A stretch of DNA of 64,000 nt from Rhodobacter sp. (GCA_016704435.1 JADJAB010000002.1:310001-374000); one strand, 5' to 3'; positions 54,469 through 63,931 are shown, numbered from the stretch's first letter. Numbers and translations: made by a program. Notes: a model not told the origin generated them from the letters alone.

Positions 54469-54543
54469 CCCGGCGCGGCGCGGCGACCCTGATACCGGCC
54501 GCCGCGCCTTTCCTTTCCGCCTGCCTTCGTGGGAGTTTGCCTG

Positions 54544-56133
54544 ATGGTCCCGTTTCGTCTGACTGCGCTTTGCCTTCCCTGCCTCCTGGTTCCCGGCGTC
54601 GTTCAGGCCGAGGTGACGGCTGATCAGGTCTGGGCGCTGATGCAGGAGGCCGTGGCGGAATCCGGCGCGCGGGTTTCGGCCGGCGAAAGCCGGCGTGGCG
54701 ACCGGCTGGTGCTGACCCGGCCGACGATCGACATCGGCGATGGCGCGCTGATCCTGCTGCCCGACATCACCCTGCGCGAAACCGCCGACCGTTCGGTCAT
54801 CGTGGAGCTGCCGCCGCGCTTTCCGCTGACGCTGGACCTGCCGCCCGGCCCGAACGACCCCGACCGGCTGACGCTGACCGTCGCCGCGCCCGATCTGGCG
54901 ATCACGGTCCACAGCCTGGGCGACAAGGCCGATGCGACGGTCACGGCGGGCTCGATCTCGGCCTCGCTCGACCCGTTCGTGTTGCCGCCCGGTGCGCGAG
55001 GCCCGGCCGATATCTTCGTGGCGCTTGCAGTGGCCGACCTGGCGCTGTCCTGGCGGCACGATCTGGCCGGCCCGGCGCTTGCCGCGGATGGCTCCGGCTC
55101 GCTCGGCACGCTGCATGCCGAGATGCGGATCGATATCCCGGCCGAGGATATCAAGGGCTCGATGGCGCTGGACCTGTCGTCCATCGCGGTCAGCCTGACC
55201 GGATTTGCCCCGCCCGGAACCGAAGTGGTGATGGACCGGATCGACCGCAGCGAAGGCGGGCTGGCCGATTTCCTGGGGCTTCTGGACAACGGGCTGCTGT
55301 TGGACGCAAGCGGCACCCATGGCCCGCTGGCCTTCACCTTCGACGCGCCGCGTTCGCCCGATGGGCCGGTGGCGATGGATCTGTCGACGACGAACGGCGG
55401 CACCTCGCTGGTCTTCGACCGCAAGGGCATCTTCTATGACAGCTTCATCGGCCCGACCCGGATCTTCTTTCGCGGCCGCAGCCCGGATTTTCCGCTGGGC
55501 GAGTTCGATGCTTCGCTGACCGAATATCGCAACGCCTATTCGCTGGGCTTTCCCGGCGCTGCCGGTGCCGCTGCGGCAAACGGGCTGAACGCGCCCAAGG
55601 GCGGCGATGCGCCGGTCTGGGGCGCGGTGTTCAAGCTGACCGGGTTGACGCTGTCGCAAGAGCTGTGGACGCTGGCCGATCCGGGCAAGGTGATGCCGCG
55701 CGATCCGATGTCGCTGGTGATCGACCTTGCGGGCACCTACACGCTGGACCCCAAGGCGCTGGAGCCGGGCTTCAAGATGAACCCCGACGACCCGCCGCCG
55801 TTCACCGAAGCCTCGCTCGACCTGGCGGAACTGCTGGTCTCGGGCCTTGGGCTGACGATGACGGGCTCGGGCGGGCTGTCCTTCGACTTCACCGATCTGG
55901 TGACCTATCCCGATGTGCCGCGGCCGGAAGGCAAGATGAGCTTCGTGACCACCGGCGCGAATGCGCTGATCGACCGGTTCGAGCAACTGGGCCTGATGAG
56001 CGAGGACGACCTGACCGCCGCGCGCTTCGGCCTGCTGTTCATGGGCCGGATCGAGGGGGGCGCGGATCGGCTGGTCACCGAGATCGAGTTCAAGGACCGC
56101 AGCTTCGTGCTGAACGGCCAGCGCATCCGCTGA
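54544..56133 (+). CDS. DUF2125 domain-containing protein, paralog 2
   Basis: The ATG at 54544 follows GGGAG (MVPFRLTALCLPCLLVPGVV, cleavage near VQA-EV). The 529 residues run parallel to the preceding protein: TADQVWALMQEAVAESGARV, TGLTLSQELWTLADPGKVMP, RDPMSLVIDLAGTY, LLVSGLGLTMTGSGGLSFDF and the same end LVTEIEFKDRSFVLNGQRIR. The two are clearly tandem duplicates that have diverged. Function unknown. Confidence 0.9.
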   Translation: MVPFRLTALCLPCLLVPGVVQAEVTADQVWALMQEAVAESGARVSAGESRRGDRLVLTRPTIDIGDGALILLPDITLRETADRSVIVELPPRFPLTLDLPPGPNDPDRLTLTVAAPDLAITVHSLGDKADATVTAGSISASLDPFVLPPGARGPADIFVALAVADLALSWRHDLAGPALAADGSGSLGTLHAEMRIDIPAEDIKGSMALDLSSIAVSLTGFAPPGTEVVMDRIDRSEGGLADFLGLLDNGLLLDASGTHGPLAFTFDAPRSPDGPVAMDLSTTNGGTSLVFDRKGIFYDSFIGPTRIFFRGRSPDFPLGEFDASLTEYRNAYSLGFPGAAGAAAANGLNAPKGGDAPVWGAVFKLTGLTLSQELWTLADPGKVMPRDPMSLVIDLAGTYTLDPKALEPGFKMNPDDPPPFTEASLDLAELLVSGLGLTMTGSGGLSFDFTDLVTYPDVPRPEGKMSFVTTGANALIDRFEQLGLMSEDDLTAARFGLLFMGRIEGGADRLVTEIEFKDRSFVLNGQRIR

Positions 56134-56244
56134 ACCGGCCTCGTCGCAGATCCTGTGCGCCACGAAGCGCAGCCGCGCGCCATGCCTTGCGCCACGGCCC
56201 CGGCAGGGCTACCTGATCCGCAGCCAGATCCCGGAGCCGATGCC

Positions 56245-57588
56245 ATGCCCCCGACCCTTGCCGCCCTGACCGAGGCCCTGCTGGATGCCGCCAACCGCGC
56301 CGGCGCCGAGGCCGCCGATGCGCTGGCGGTGGCCGGGTCTTCGCTGACCGTCGATCTGCGGCAGGGCCGGCTGGAACAGGCCGAACGCGCCGAGGGCACC
56401 GAGATCGGGCTGCGGGTGCTGATCGGGCGGCGGCAGGCCTGCGTTTCGGCCTCTGATACCTCGGCCGCCACCATCGCGGCGCTGGCCGAACGCGCCGTCG
56501 CCATGGCACGCGAGGCGCCGGATGACCCCACCGCCGGGCTGGCCGACCCGTCGCAACTGGCGCGCAACACCGACGCCACCGCGCTGGACCTGTGCGACCC
56601 GTCGCCCGAGCCCACGGCCGCGGCCCTTGAGGCCGAAGCCCGCGCCGCCGAGGCCGCAGCCCTTGCCGCCAGCGGCGTTTCGCAGGTCGAGACCTCGGCC
56701 AGCTGGTCGCGCCGCGAGATGCACCTTGCGGCGACCAACGGTTTTCACGGCGGCTATGCAAGGTCGTCGCGCTCGCTGTCGGCCACCGCCTTTTGCGGCG
56801 CCGGCACGGGAATGGAGCGCGACTGGGCCGGCGAGGCGCGCAGCCATGCCGCCGACATGCCCGATGCAGCCGGGATCGGCGCGCTGGCGGCCGAACGTGC
56901 ATTGGCGCGGCTGGGCGCGGTCAAGCCGCCGACCGGCCATTTCCCGGTGCTTTACGACGAACGGGTCGCCGCCTCGCTGATCGGGCATCTGCTGTCGGCG
57001 ATCAACGGCACCGCCATCGCGCGCGGCGCGTCTTGGGCGGCCGGCCTGATGGGCGCAGAGGTGCTGCCCGCCGCCCTGTCGCTGACCGAGAACCCGCACC
57101 GCCCGCGCATCGGCGCCTCGCGCCCCTTCGATGCCGAGGGTCTGCCCACCGCGCCCCGCACGCTGGTACAGGACGGCGTGTTGCAGGGCTGGGTGCTCGA
57201 TCTGGCAACGGGGCGCAAGCTGGGCCTGCCCTCTACCGCCAATGCCGCGCGCGGCACTTCGGCGCCGCCCGCGCCCTCGACCACCTGCATCGACCTGACG
57301 CAGGGGCCTGACAACCGCGAGGACCTGATCGCTGCAATGGGCACGGGGCTGCTGGTCACCTCGATGATCGGGGCGACGATCAACCCGACGACCGGTGATT
57401 ACTCGCGCGGCGCGGCGGGGTTCTGGGTCGAGAACGGGCGGCTGTCGCATGCCGTGAACGAATGCACCATTGCGGGCAACCTGAAGGACATGCTGCGCCG
57501 GATCACCCCGGCGAACGACGCCCGCGCGCATCTGTCGATCCGGGTGCCGTCGCTGCTGGTCGAAGGCCTGACCCTTGCCGGAAGCTGA
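56245..57588 (+). CDS. pmbA: TldD/PmbA family protein (TldE-type)
   Basis: The ATG at 56245 follows GGAG (MPPTLAALTEALLDAANRAG). The 447-residue protein has SLTVDLRQGRLEQAERAEGT, GLRVLIGRRQACVSASDTSA, VEVSxxx-type strands and the C-terminal GRKLGLPSTANAARGTSAPP, AAMGTGLLVTSMIGATINPT and GDYSRGAAGFWVENGR. It lacks HExxH, as TldE (PmbA) does; TldD supplies the zinc site. The pair degrades unfolded peptides and matures some modified peptides. tldD is not in the window. cysQ overlaps its end. Confidence 0.92.
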   Translation: MPPTLAALTEALLDAANRAGAEAADALAVAGSSLTVDLRQGRLEQAERAEGTEIGLRVLIGRRQACVSASDTSAATIAALAERAVAMAREAPDDPTAGLADPSQLARNTDATALDLCDPSPEPTAAALEAEARAAEAAALAASGVSQVETSASWSRREMHLAATNGFHGGYARSSRSLSATAFCGAGTGMERDWAGEARSHAADMPDAAGIGALAAERALARLGAVKPPTGHFPVLYDERVAASLIGHLLSAINGTAIARGASWAAGLMGAEVLPAALSLTENPHRPRIGASRPFDAEGLPTAPRTLVQDGVLQGWVLDLATGRKLGLPSTANAARGTSAPPAPSTTCIDLTQGPDNREDLIAAMGTGLLVTSMIGATINPTTGDYSRGAAGFWVENGRLSHAVNECTIAGNLKDMLRRITPANDARAHLSIRVPSLLVEGLTLAGS

Positions 57589-58354
57589 CGACCTTGCCCT
57601 GCTGACCGAGGCCGCGACCGAGGCGGGCCGGATCGCGCTGCATTTCTGGCGGCGCGAACCGAAGTTCTGGGACAAGGGCGGCGAGCATGGCCCGGTGTCC
57701 GAGGCCGATCTGGCGGTGAACGAAGCGCTGGAAACCCGGCTGCGCGCGGCACGGCCCGGCTATGGCTGGCTGTCGGAGGAAACCCCGGACACGGTGGCGC
57801 GGCTGGATTGCGCGCAGGTGTTCCTGCTGGACCCGATCGACGGCACCCGGGCCTTTCTTGCCGGGGAAGAGAACTTTGCGATCTCGCTGGCGGTGGTCAC
57901 GGCGGGGCGGGTGACAGCGGGCGTGGTCCACCTGCCGGCAAAAGCGCGGCTTTATGCGGCCACCGCCAACGGCCCGGCGCAGCGCAACGGCCTGCCCATC
58001 GCGGCCAGCACGCGCACGGAACTGGTGGGCGCGGATGTGCTGACCACCCGTGCCGCACTGGCGCCCGAGCATTGGCCAAAGGGCGTTCCGGACCTGAAGC
58101 GCAGCTTCCGCGCCTCGCTGGCCTACCGGCTGTGTCTTGCGGCCGAGGGCCGGCATGACGCCATGCTGACCCTGCGCGAAGCCTGGGAATGGGACATCGC
58201 CGCTGGCTCGCTGATCGCCGAACGGGCCGGCTGCCGGGTGACGGACCGGACCGGTGCGGCGCTGCGGTTCAACGAGGCGATCCCGCTGGCAAAGGGCACC
58301 ATTGCCGCCAACCCGGTCCTGCACGGCGAAATCCTGGCCGCGCTGGGGGCCTGA
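57575..58354 (+). CDS. cysQ: inositol monophosphatase family, 3'(2'),5'-bisphosphate nucleotidase CysQ-like
   Basis: A 259-residue phosphatase with TTG start at 57575, overlapping pmbA by 14 bases. Metal-binding motifs: GPVSEADLAVNEALE, WLSEETPD, LLDPIDGTRAFLAGEENFAI and WEWDIAAGSLIAERAGCRVT. CysQ removes the 3'-phosphate from PAP formed when sulfotransferases use PAPS; an inositol phosphatase is the alternative. The sulfotransferase gene at 9.2 kb would produce PAP, but the two are far apart. Confidence 0.85.
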   Translation: MPEADDLALLTEAATEAGRIALHFWRREPKFWDKGGEHGPVSEADLAVNEALETRLRAARPGYGWLSEETPDTVARLDCAQVFLLDPIDGTRAFLAGEENFAISLAVVTAGRVTAGVVHLPAKARLYAATANGPAQRNGLPIAASTRTELVGADVLTTRAALAPEHWPKGVPDLKRSFRASLAYRLCLAAEGRHDAMLTLREAWEWDIAAGSLIAERAGCRVTDRTGAALRFNEAIPLAKGTIAANPVLHGEILAALGA

Positions 58355-58364
58355 CCACGCGGCG

Positions 58365-59210
58365 TCAGGAGCCCGGAGTGGCATCCCGCAGCAGGGCGGC
58401 AAGGCCGTGGCGATAGTCGGGGTGGCGCAGGATCACGCCCAGCTCGCGCTTGATGCGGTCATTGCTGACCCGCTTTGATTCGCCATAGAAACTGCGCGCC
58501 ATCGGCGACATCTCGGCGGCGGCATAGGCCACTGCGGGCGGCTCGGGCAGGCCCAGCAGGCGGGCGGCCTCGCTCAGCACATCCTCGGGCGGGGCGGGGT
58601 CGTCGTCGCACAGATTGTAGGTGGCACCCGGGTTCGGGCGGCGGATGGATGCCTCCAGCACCTGGGCGATATCCTCGACATGGATCCGGCTGAACACCTG
58701 GCCCGGCTTGATGATGCGCCGGGCGCTGCCGTTCCTGACCTTCTCGAACGGGCCGCGACCGGGGCCGTAGATGCCGGCAAGACGGAACACATGCACCGCC
58801 AGCCCGGTCGCCAGCCATTGCCCTTCGGCCAGTACCCGCAGGCGGCCCCTGTCGCTGGCCGGGGTCGGGGCTGTGTCTTCATCGACCCAACCGCCCTGGT
58901 GGTCGCCGTAGACCGCCGTCGTCGACAGATAACCCACCCACTCTGCCTTTGCCGCCGCGATCTGTGGTGCCGCGCGCAGGAACGGGTCGCCCGCCGCATC
59001 GGGCGCCGCCGAGGCCAGGATATGCGTCGCCCGCGCCAGGGCGGGCGCAAGATCGCCGGGCCAGAGCAGCGGCTCCACCCCCTCGGCGCGCAGGGCGGCG
59101 GCCTTTGTCGCGGAACGGGTGGTGCCGATCACCGCCCAGCCCTGCGGCAGCAGGCGGCGGGCAAGGGCGGCGGCGGAATAACCATGGCCAAGGGAAAGCA
59201 GCGTTTGCAT
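58365..59210 (-). CDS. NAD-dependent epimerase/SDR family protein (YeeZ-like)
   Basis: A 281-residue Rossmann protein (MQTLLSLGHGYSAAALARRL) with a slightly changed glycine motif GHGYSA in place of GxxGxxG, VIGTTRSATKAAALRAEGVE, YLSTTAVYGDHQGGWVDED (Tyr-x-x-x-Lys not obvious), VFRLAGIYGPGRGPFEKVRN and IHVEDIAQVLEASIRRPN. It matches atypical extended SDRs such as YeeZ. Substrate unknown. Downstream 272 bases to the amn start hold no gene I can support. Confidence 0.88.
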   Translation of the reverse strand: MQTLLSLGHGYSAAALARRLLPQGWAVIGTTRSATKAAALRAEGVEPLLWPGDLAPALARATHILASAAPDAAGDPFLRAAPQIAAAKAEWVGYLSTTAVYGDHQGGWVDEDTAPTPASDRGRLRVLAEGQWLATGLAVHVFRLAGIYGPGRGPFEKVRNGSARRIIKPGQVFSRIHVEDIAQVLEASIRRPNPGATYNLCDDDPAPPEDVLSEAARLLGLPEPPAVAYAAAEMSPMARSFYGESKRVSNDRIKRELGVILRHPDYRHGLAALLRDATPGS

Positions 59211-59482
59211 GGCGCGGACTATCGCGGCGCGGCGACGGCATTGCAAGCCGGCGGCACCCCGGCATCCTGCGGCAGGAACGATGCAGGATTGAAAGGCGCG
59301 CCGGCGCCGAGCGGACCTTTGCGGTGCCGGTCCATGGCACGACGGCGTCGCTTGACCCCGCCCATGCCGCTGACCATGCCGAAATCGTGATCTTCCGCAC
59401 CTGCCGACCTGCCCGCGCGCCATCCCTTGCGAAAGCCCCCCGGTTCCGGCTTAATGCCGGATCAACGTGACGGACGGACAAG

Positions 59483-60964
59483 ATGCAAGACGACGCACCG
59501 GGCTACCTTCTTCCCCAACCCGATACCCAGGCCGAAAGCTTTACCGAAGCCGAGGCGGCAGTGGCCCGGCTGGAGCGGCTTTATGCCGAGGCGACGGCGC
59601 ATCTGTCGTGGCATTTCAACCAGGCGATCACCACCGGCCGGCCTGCCACGCGCGTCCGTGCCTTCTACCCGGAAATCCGGCTGACCGTGACCACCTTTGG
59701 CTACACCGACACGCGCCATTCCTTTGGCCATGTGTCGGGGCCCGGCACCTATGCCACCACGATCACCCGGCCTGACCTCTTTCGCCAATACCTGATCCAG
59801 CAGATCGGTCTTCTGATCCAGAACCACAACATCCCGGTGGAAATCGGCCCCTCATCCACGCCGATTCCGGTGCATTTCGCCGTGGCCGGAAACCCGGGCG
59901 TTGCGGTGCCACAAGAAGGCGTGCTGGATTTCTCCTTGCGCGATGTCTTCGACGTGCCCGACCTGCTGACGACCGATGATGACATCGTCAACGGCACGCT
60001 GACCCGCTATGCCGACGGCTCTGCCCCTCTTGCGCCCTTTACCGCGCAGCGGGTGGATTACAGCCTTGCCCGGCTGGCGCATTACACCGCCACCGATCCG
60101 GGGCATTTCCAGAACCACGTCCTTTTCACCAACTATCAGTTCTATGTGGACGAGTTTGAAACCTTCGCCCGCCAGATGCTGGAGGACCCGGCCTCGGGCT
60201 ATACCGCCTTTGTGGCCACCGGAAATCAGGTCATCACCCGGTCGGACGCCATGCTGCAAACCATCGCCAAGTTGCCGCAGATGCCGACCTATCATCTGAA
60301 ACGCGCCGACGGTCAGGGGATCACGCTGGTCAACATCGGCGTCGGCCCGTCGAACGCCAAGACCGCGACGGACCATATAGCCGTTCTGCGCCCGCATGCC
60401 TGGATGATGGTTGGCCATTGCGCGGGCCTGCGCAACACCCAGCAGCTGGGCGATTTCGTGCTGGCCCATGCCTACCTGCGCGAAGACCATGTGCTGGACG
60501 ACGACCTGCCGGTCTGGGTGCCGATCCCCGCGCTGGCCGAGATTCAGATCGCGCTGGAACAGGCGGTCGCCGACGTGACCCAGCTTGAGGGGTTCGAGCT
60601 GAAGCGCATCATGCGCACCGGCACCGTCGCCACCATCGACAACCGCAACTGGGAGCTGCGCGACCACTCTGGCCCGGTCCGCCGCCTGTCGCAGTCGCGC
60701 GCCGTGGCGCTGGACATGGAATGCGCCACCATCGCCGCCAACGGGTTCCGGTTTCGGGTGCCCTACGGCACCCTGCTGTGCGTTTCCGACAAACCCCTGC
60801 ATGGCGAGTTGAAGCTGCCCGGAATGGCCTCGGACTTCTACAAGACACAGGTCAGCCGCCACCTTCTGATCGGCATCCGCGCCATGGAACGGCTTCGCGA
60901 CATGCCGCTGGAGCGGATCCACAGCCGGAAATTGCGCAGCTTTGAAGAGACTGCCTTCCTCTGA
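59483..60964 (+). CDS. amn: AMP nucleosidase
   Basis: A 493-residue intact enzyme (MQDDAPGYLLPQPDTQAESF). The N-terminal Amn domain (HLSWHFNQAITTGRPATRVR, FYPEIRLTVTTFGYTDTRHS) precedes the nucleoside phosphorylase-like fold with GITLVNIGVGPSNAKTATDH, AWMMVGHCAGLRNTQQLGDF and AVALDMECATIAANGFRFRV (catalytic region). It hydrolyses AMP to adenine and ribose 5-phosphate and lowers AMP levels in bacteria. Confidence 0.96.
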   Translation: MQDDAPGYLLPQPDTQAESFTEAEAAVARLERLYAEATAHLSWHFNQAITTGRPATRVRAFYPEIRLTVTTFGYTDTRHSFGHVSGPGTYATTITRPDLFRQYLIQQIGLLIQNHNIPVEIGPSSTPIPVHFAVAGNPGVAVPQEGVLDFSLRDVFDVPDLLTTDDDIVNGTLTRYADGSAPLAPFTAQRVDYSLARLAHYTATDPGHFQNHVLFTNYQFYVDEFETFARQMLEDPASGYTAFVATGNQVITRSDAMLQTIAKLPQMPTYHLKRADGQGITLVNIGVGPSNAKTATDHIAVLRPHAWMMVGHCAGLRNTQQLGDFVLAHAYLREDHVLDDDLPVWVPIPALAEIQIALEQAVADVTQLEGFELKRIMRTGTVATIDNRNWELRDHSGPVRRLSQSRAVALDMECATIAANGFRFRVPYGTLLCVSDKPLHGELKLPGMASDFYKTQVSRHLLIGIRAMERLRDMPLERIHSRKLRSFEETAFL

Positions 60965-61123
60965 ACCGCGAAATTCGCGTGAAAATATCCCGGATGCGTC
61001 GTTCTTGGGCTTGATTTCAACGCCGAAAGCATGTGTTTGGACCGTGGCCCGCTTGCGGGGACGGCCTGGGGGAAGACAGGCCGATCAAGAATAACATGTA
61101 GCGACAACACAAGGGATAGACCC

Positions 61124-61414
61124 ATGTCCACCAAGCCGATGACCAAGACCCAACTCGTGGCCGCCGTTGCCGATGCCATGGGCGGCGACAAGAAGACCGC
61201 CGCCGCCGCGCTGGACGCCGTTGCGGCCGTCGTGTCGAAAGAGGTTGCCGCCGGTGGCGCCGTGACCCTGCCGGGCCTCGGCAAGGTCGCCTGCCGCGCC
61301 CGCCCCGAGCGCCAGGTCCGCAACCCCGCCACCGGCGAAACGATGACCAAGGCAGCCGACAAGACGGTGAAGTTCGCCATCGCCAAGGCGCTGAAGGACA
61401 TCGTCAACGGCTGA
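61124..61414 (+). CDS. hup: HU family DNA-binding protein
   Basis: A 96-residue histone-like protein (MSTKPMTKTQLVAAVADAMG) with the HU core AAAALDAVAAVVSKEVAAGG, VTLPGLGKVACRARPERQVR, NPATGETM and the closing helix KTVKFAIAKALKDIVNG. The beta-arm carries RPERQVRNPATGE, where the conserved R-N-P-x-T-G-E motif and proline intercalate in DNA. AAGGG precedes the start; an intrinsic terminator follows. Confidence 0.95.
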   Translation: MSTKPMTKTQLVAAVADAMGGDKKTAAAALDAVAAVVSKEVAAGGAVTLPGLGKVACRARPERQVRNPATGETMTKAADKTVKFAIAKALKDIVNG

Positions 61415-61445
61415 CACGCGGCCTTGTGCCAGACGAAATGTCATG

Positions 61446-61473
61446 AAAGGGTCGTCCTCGCGGCGGCCCTTTT
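61446..61473 (+). terminator. intrinsic terminator of hup
   Basis: AAAGGGTCGTC (61446-61456), loop CTCGC, GGCGGCCCTTT (61462-61472), an 11-pair stem including two G-U pairs, followed by T and CATTT. Confidence 0.7.
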
Positions 61474-61489
61474 CATTTCGGAGATCGCA

Positions 61490-61852
61490 ATGGCCCGTGT
61501 GACCGGCATCGGCGGGATCTTCTTTCGCGCGCAGGATCCCCAGGCCCTGGCCGACTGGTACAAGCGCCACTTCGACATCTCGCCTCCGGGCCCGGAAATC
61601 TGGATGCAGGAGGCCGGTGCCACCGTCTTTGCGCCGTTTCGCAGCGACAGCGATTATTTCGCGGCTGACAAGCAATGGATGCTGAACCTGCGGGTCGACG
61701 GTCTGAAAGAGATGATCGTCGCGCTGACCGCCGCAGGCATTGCGGTTGAAACCCGGGCCGACTGGGACGGCGACGGCAGCTATGGCCGTTTCGCCAGGGT
61801 ACATGACCCCGAAGGCACCCCGATCGAATTGTGGGAGCCGCCGGCACCGTGA
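61490..61852 (+). CDS. VOC family (glyoxalase-like) protein
   Basis: A 120-residue protein starting at the ATG at 61490 after GGAG (MARVTGIGGIFFRAQDPQAL). The VOC fold shows ADWYKRHFDIS, MLNLRVDGLKEMIVALTAAG and the C-terminal metal-site-like RVHDPEGTPIELWEPP. Such proteins bind or act on small molecules with a divalent metal; the substrate is unknown. Its TGA overlaps the start of the EamA gene (GTGA). Confidence 0.9.
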   Translation: MARVTGIGGIFFRAQDPQALADWYKRHFDISPPGPEIWMQEAGATVFAPFRSDSDYFAADKQWMLNLRVDGLKEMIVALTAAGIAVETRADWDGDGSYGRFARVHDPEGTPIELWEPPAP

Positions 61853-62745
61853 CAAGCATCGACCGTCGCGCCATTGCGATGGGCGTGATCTTCGTGGCGC
61901 TGTGGTCGTCGGCCTTTGCCACGGCGCGGGTGATCGTGGCCCATGCCCCGCCCCTGACCGCGCTGTCCGTCCGCTTTGCCATCTCGGGGCTGATCGCCGT
62001 GGCGCTGGCCCGCGCGCTGGGCCAAAGCTGGCGGTTAGGCCGCGGCCAGGCGCGGTCGGTCATCGTCTTCGGGCTGTGCCAGAACGCGGCCTACCTCGGC
62101 CTCAACTTCATCGCCATGCAATGGGTGGAGGCCTCGCTGGCCGTGATCATCGCCGCCTCGATGCCGCTGATCGTGGCGGCGCTGGGCTGGGCCTTCAAGG
62201 GCGAGCGGGTGGCACCGCTTGGCGTGGCCGGGCTGGCGGCTGGCTTTGTCGGCGTCGCGCTGATCATGCAGACGCGGCTGTCGGGCGGGGCCGATGCGGT
62301 GGGCATCGTGCTGTGCCTGCTGGGTGCGCTGGCGCTGGCGGTGGCGACACTGACCATTGGCGGCGCCGCCTCGGGCGGCAATGTGCTGATGGTGGTGGGG
62401 TTGCAGATGCTGGTCGGCTCGGTCGCGCTGGGCGGCATTGCCGCGGCGACAGAAGGCTTCCGCCTTGACCCGACCCCGGCCTTCTGGGGCGCCTTTGCCT
62501 GGCAGATCATCGGGCCGGGTCTGGCCGCGACGCTGATCTGGTTCCGGCTGGTCGGCGATATCGGGGCGGTCCGGGCGGCCTCGTTCCACTTCCTGAACCC
62601 GGCCTTCGGCGTGGCCTTCGCGGTGGCGCTTCTGGGCGAGCGGGTGAAGGGCTGGGACATGATCGGCGTCGCCGTCACCATGATCGGCATCCTTCTGGTG
62701 CAGCGCGCCCGGATATCGGCGATCACGAAGCCGTCAGGCGGCTGA
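61849..62745 (+). CDS. EamA/DMT family transporter
   Basis: A 298-residue ten-helix exporter with GTG start in a GTGA overlap (VTSIDRRAIAMGVIFVALWS). Two EamA halves are visible: FVALWSSAFATARVIVAHAP ... MPLIVAALGWAFKGERVAPL, and AFAWQIIGPGLAATLIWFRL ... FLNPAFGVAFAVALLGERVK. Members export amino acids or other metabolites, usually by drug/metabolite transporter mechanisms. Coupling to the VOC gene hints at a shared substrate. Confidence 0.92.
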   Translation: MTSIDRRAIAMGVIFVALWSSAFATARVIVAHAPPLTALSVRFAISGLIAVALARALGQSWRLGRGQARSVIVFGLCQNAAYLGLNFIAMQWVEASLAVIIAASMPLIVAALGWAFKGERVAPLGVAGLAAGFVGVALIMQTRLSGGADAVGIVLCLLGALALAVATLTIGGAASGGNVLMVVGLQMLVGSVALGGIAAATEGFRLDPTPAFWGAFAWQIIGPGLAATLIWFRLVGDIGAVRAASFHFLNPAFGVAFAVALLGERVKGWDMIGVAVTMIGILLVQRARISAITKPSGG

Positions 62746-62787
62746 AACGCCGGAAACGGCCTGGCCTTGCGGGCCGTATCGGCTGGC

Positions 62788-63501
62788 ATGGATATCGTCC
62801 TTGGCTATCTCGCGGGCCTGCTGACCCTGATCAACCCCTGCGTCCTGCCGGTGCTGCCGATCGTGCTGGCCAGTGCCGCGCAGGGGCACCGGCTGGGGCC
62901 GCTGGCGCTGGCTTGCGGCATGGCGGGCAGCTTTGCGGTGCTTGGCCTTGTGGTCACCGCCTTCGGCGCCGCTGTCGGGCTGGATGCCGACCGGATGGCG
63001 CAGATCGGCGCCGGGCTGATGGTGGCCTTTGGCCTGATCCTGCTGATGCCGCGCCTGAACGCGGGCTTTGCCGCCGTGACGGCGGGTTTCGCCGCCCGGG
63101 CCGACGCCCGGATCGACGGCACCGCGGGCGCCGGACTTGCCGGGCAGGCCGCCGCCGGGGCGCTTCTGGGCGCGGTGTGGAGCCCATGTATCGGCCCCAC
63201 GCTGGGCGGCGCCATCGGCCTGGCCTCGCAGGGGCAGGGACTGGCCTTCGCGGGCGCGGTGATGCTGGCCTTCGGCCTGGGCGTGGCCACGGTGATGCTG
63301 GCACTGGCCTACGGCGCGCGGGCCACCCTTCTCGGCCGCCGCGCCGCGCTGTTGCGTCTGGCACAGGTCGCAAGGCCACTGATGGGCGCCGTGCTGCTGG
63401 CGGTGGGGCTGGCGCTGCTGTTCAAGCTGCAGCACCGGGTCGAGGCCTGGGCGCTGGAGGTGCTGCCGATCTGGCTGATCGACCTGTCCGTTTCCCTCTG
63501 A
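62788..63501 (+). CDS. CcdA/DsbD-type transmembrane thiol transporter
   Basis: A 237-residue protein of about six helices (MDIVLGYLAGLLTLINPCVL). The paired conserved cysteines lie in LINPCVLPVLPIVLASAAQG (helix 1) and LGAVWSPCIGPTLGGAIGLA (helix 4), the PC motifs used to carry electrons from cytoplasmic thioredoxin to the periplasm. The gene is followed 19 bases later by a periplasmic thioredoxin-like protein, its likely partner. Confidence 0.92.
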   Translation: MDIVLGYLAGLLTLINPCVLPVLPIVLASAAQGHRLGPLALACGMAGSFAVLGLVVTAFGAAVGLDADRMAQIGAGLMVAFGLILLMPRLNAGFAAVTAGFAARADARIDGTAGAGLAGQAAAGALLGAVWSPCIGPTLGGAIGLASQGQGLAFAGAVMLAFGLGVATVMLALAYGARATLLGRRAALLRLAQVARPLMGAVLLAVGLALLFKLQHRVEAWALEVLPIWLIDLSVSL

Positions 63502-63520
63502 CCCCCGCACAAAGGAGCCC

Positions 63521-63931
63521 ATGATGAACCGTCGAGATTTCCTGACCGCCACTGCCGCCGTGACGCTGGCCATGCCCCTGGCCGCCCAGGCAGCAGCGCG
63601 CGACTATGCGCCCGATCTTCTGGCCGCCGAACTGGCCGCCGGAAAGACCGTGTTCCTGGACTTCAGGGCCAGCTGGTGCAGCACCTGCGCCGCCCAGGGT
63701 CGCGTGATCGAGGCGCTGCTGCAGGAGAACCCGGCCTATGCCAGGGCGATCAGCTTCATCAACGTCGACTGGGATCGGTGGGGCAATGGTGATCTGGTGA
63801 AGGCACTGAACATTCCGCGCCGGTCGACGCTGGTGGTGCTGAAGGGCAAGGCGGAACTGGGCCGCGTCGTCGCCCAGACCGGCAAGGCCGAGATCAAGGC
63901 GCTGCTGGATTTGGCGCTGGCAGCGGCCTGA
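63521..63931 (+). CDS. thioredoxin-like periplasmic protein
   Basis: MMNRRDFLTATAAVTLAMPL is a signal with an RR pair of twin-arginine type (cleavage near AQAA-AR). The 136-residue protein has the thioredoxin active site FLDFRASWCSTCAAQGRVIE and the cis-proline region NIPRRSTLVVLKGKAELGRV. With CcdA it forms a two-part reductase for periplasmic disulfides, like a split DsbD. The last 69 bases of the window hold no gene I can support. Confidence 0.9.
   Translation: MMNRRDFLTATAAVTLAMPLAAQAAARDYAPDLLAAELAAGKTVFLDFRASWCSTCAAQGRVIEALLQENPAYARAISFINVDWDRWGNGDLVKALNIPRRSTLVVLKGKAELGRVVAQTGKAEIKALLDLALAAA

Noticed and set aside
53287..56163. Long open reading on the minus strand (over 900 codons) opposite the DUF2125 genes
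   Set aside because: Composition is Arg/Gln/His-rich with no domains, typical of an antisense shadow of GC-rich coding sequence.
59334..59390. Short plus-strand start MARRRRLTPPMP resembling ParB-like N-termini
   Set aside because: It meets a stop after 18 codons and nothing ParB-like follows, so the match is too short to call.
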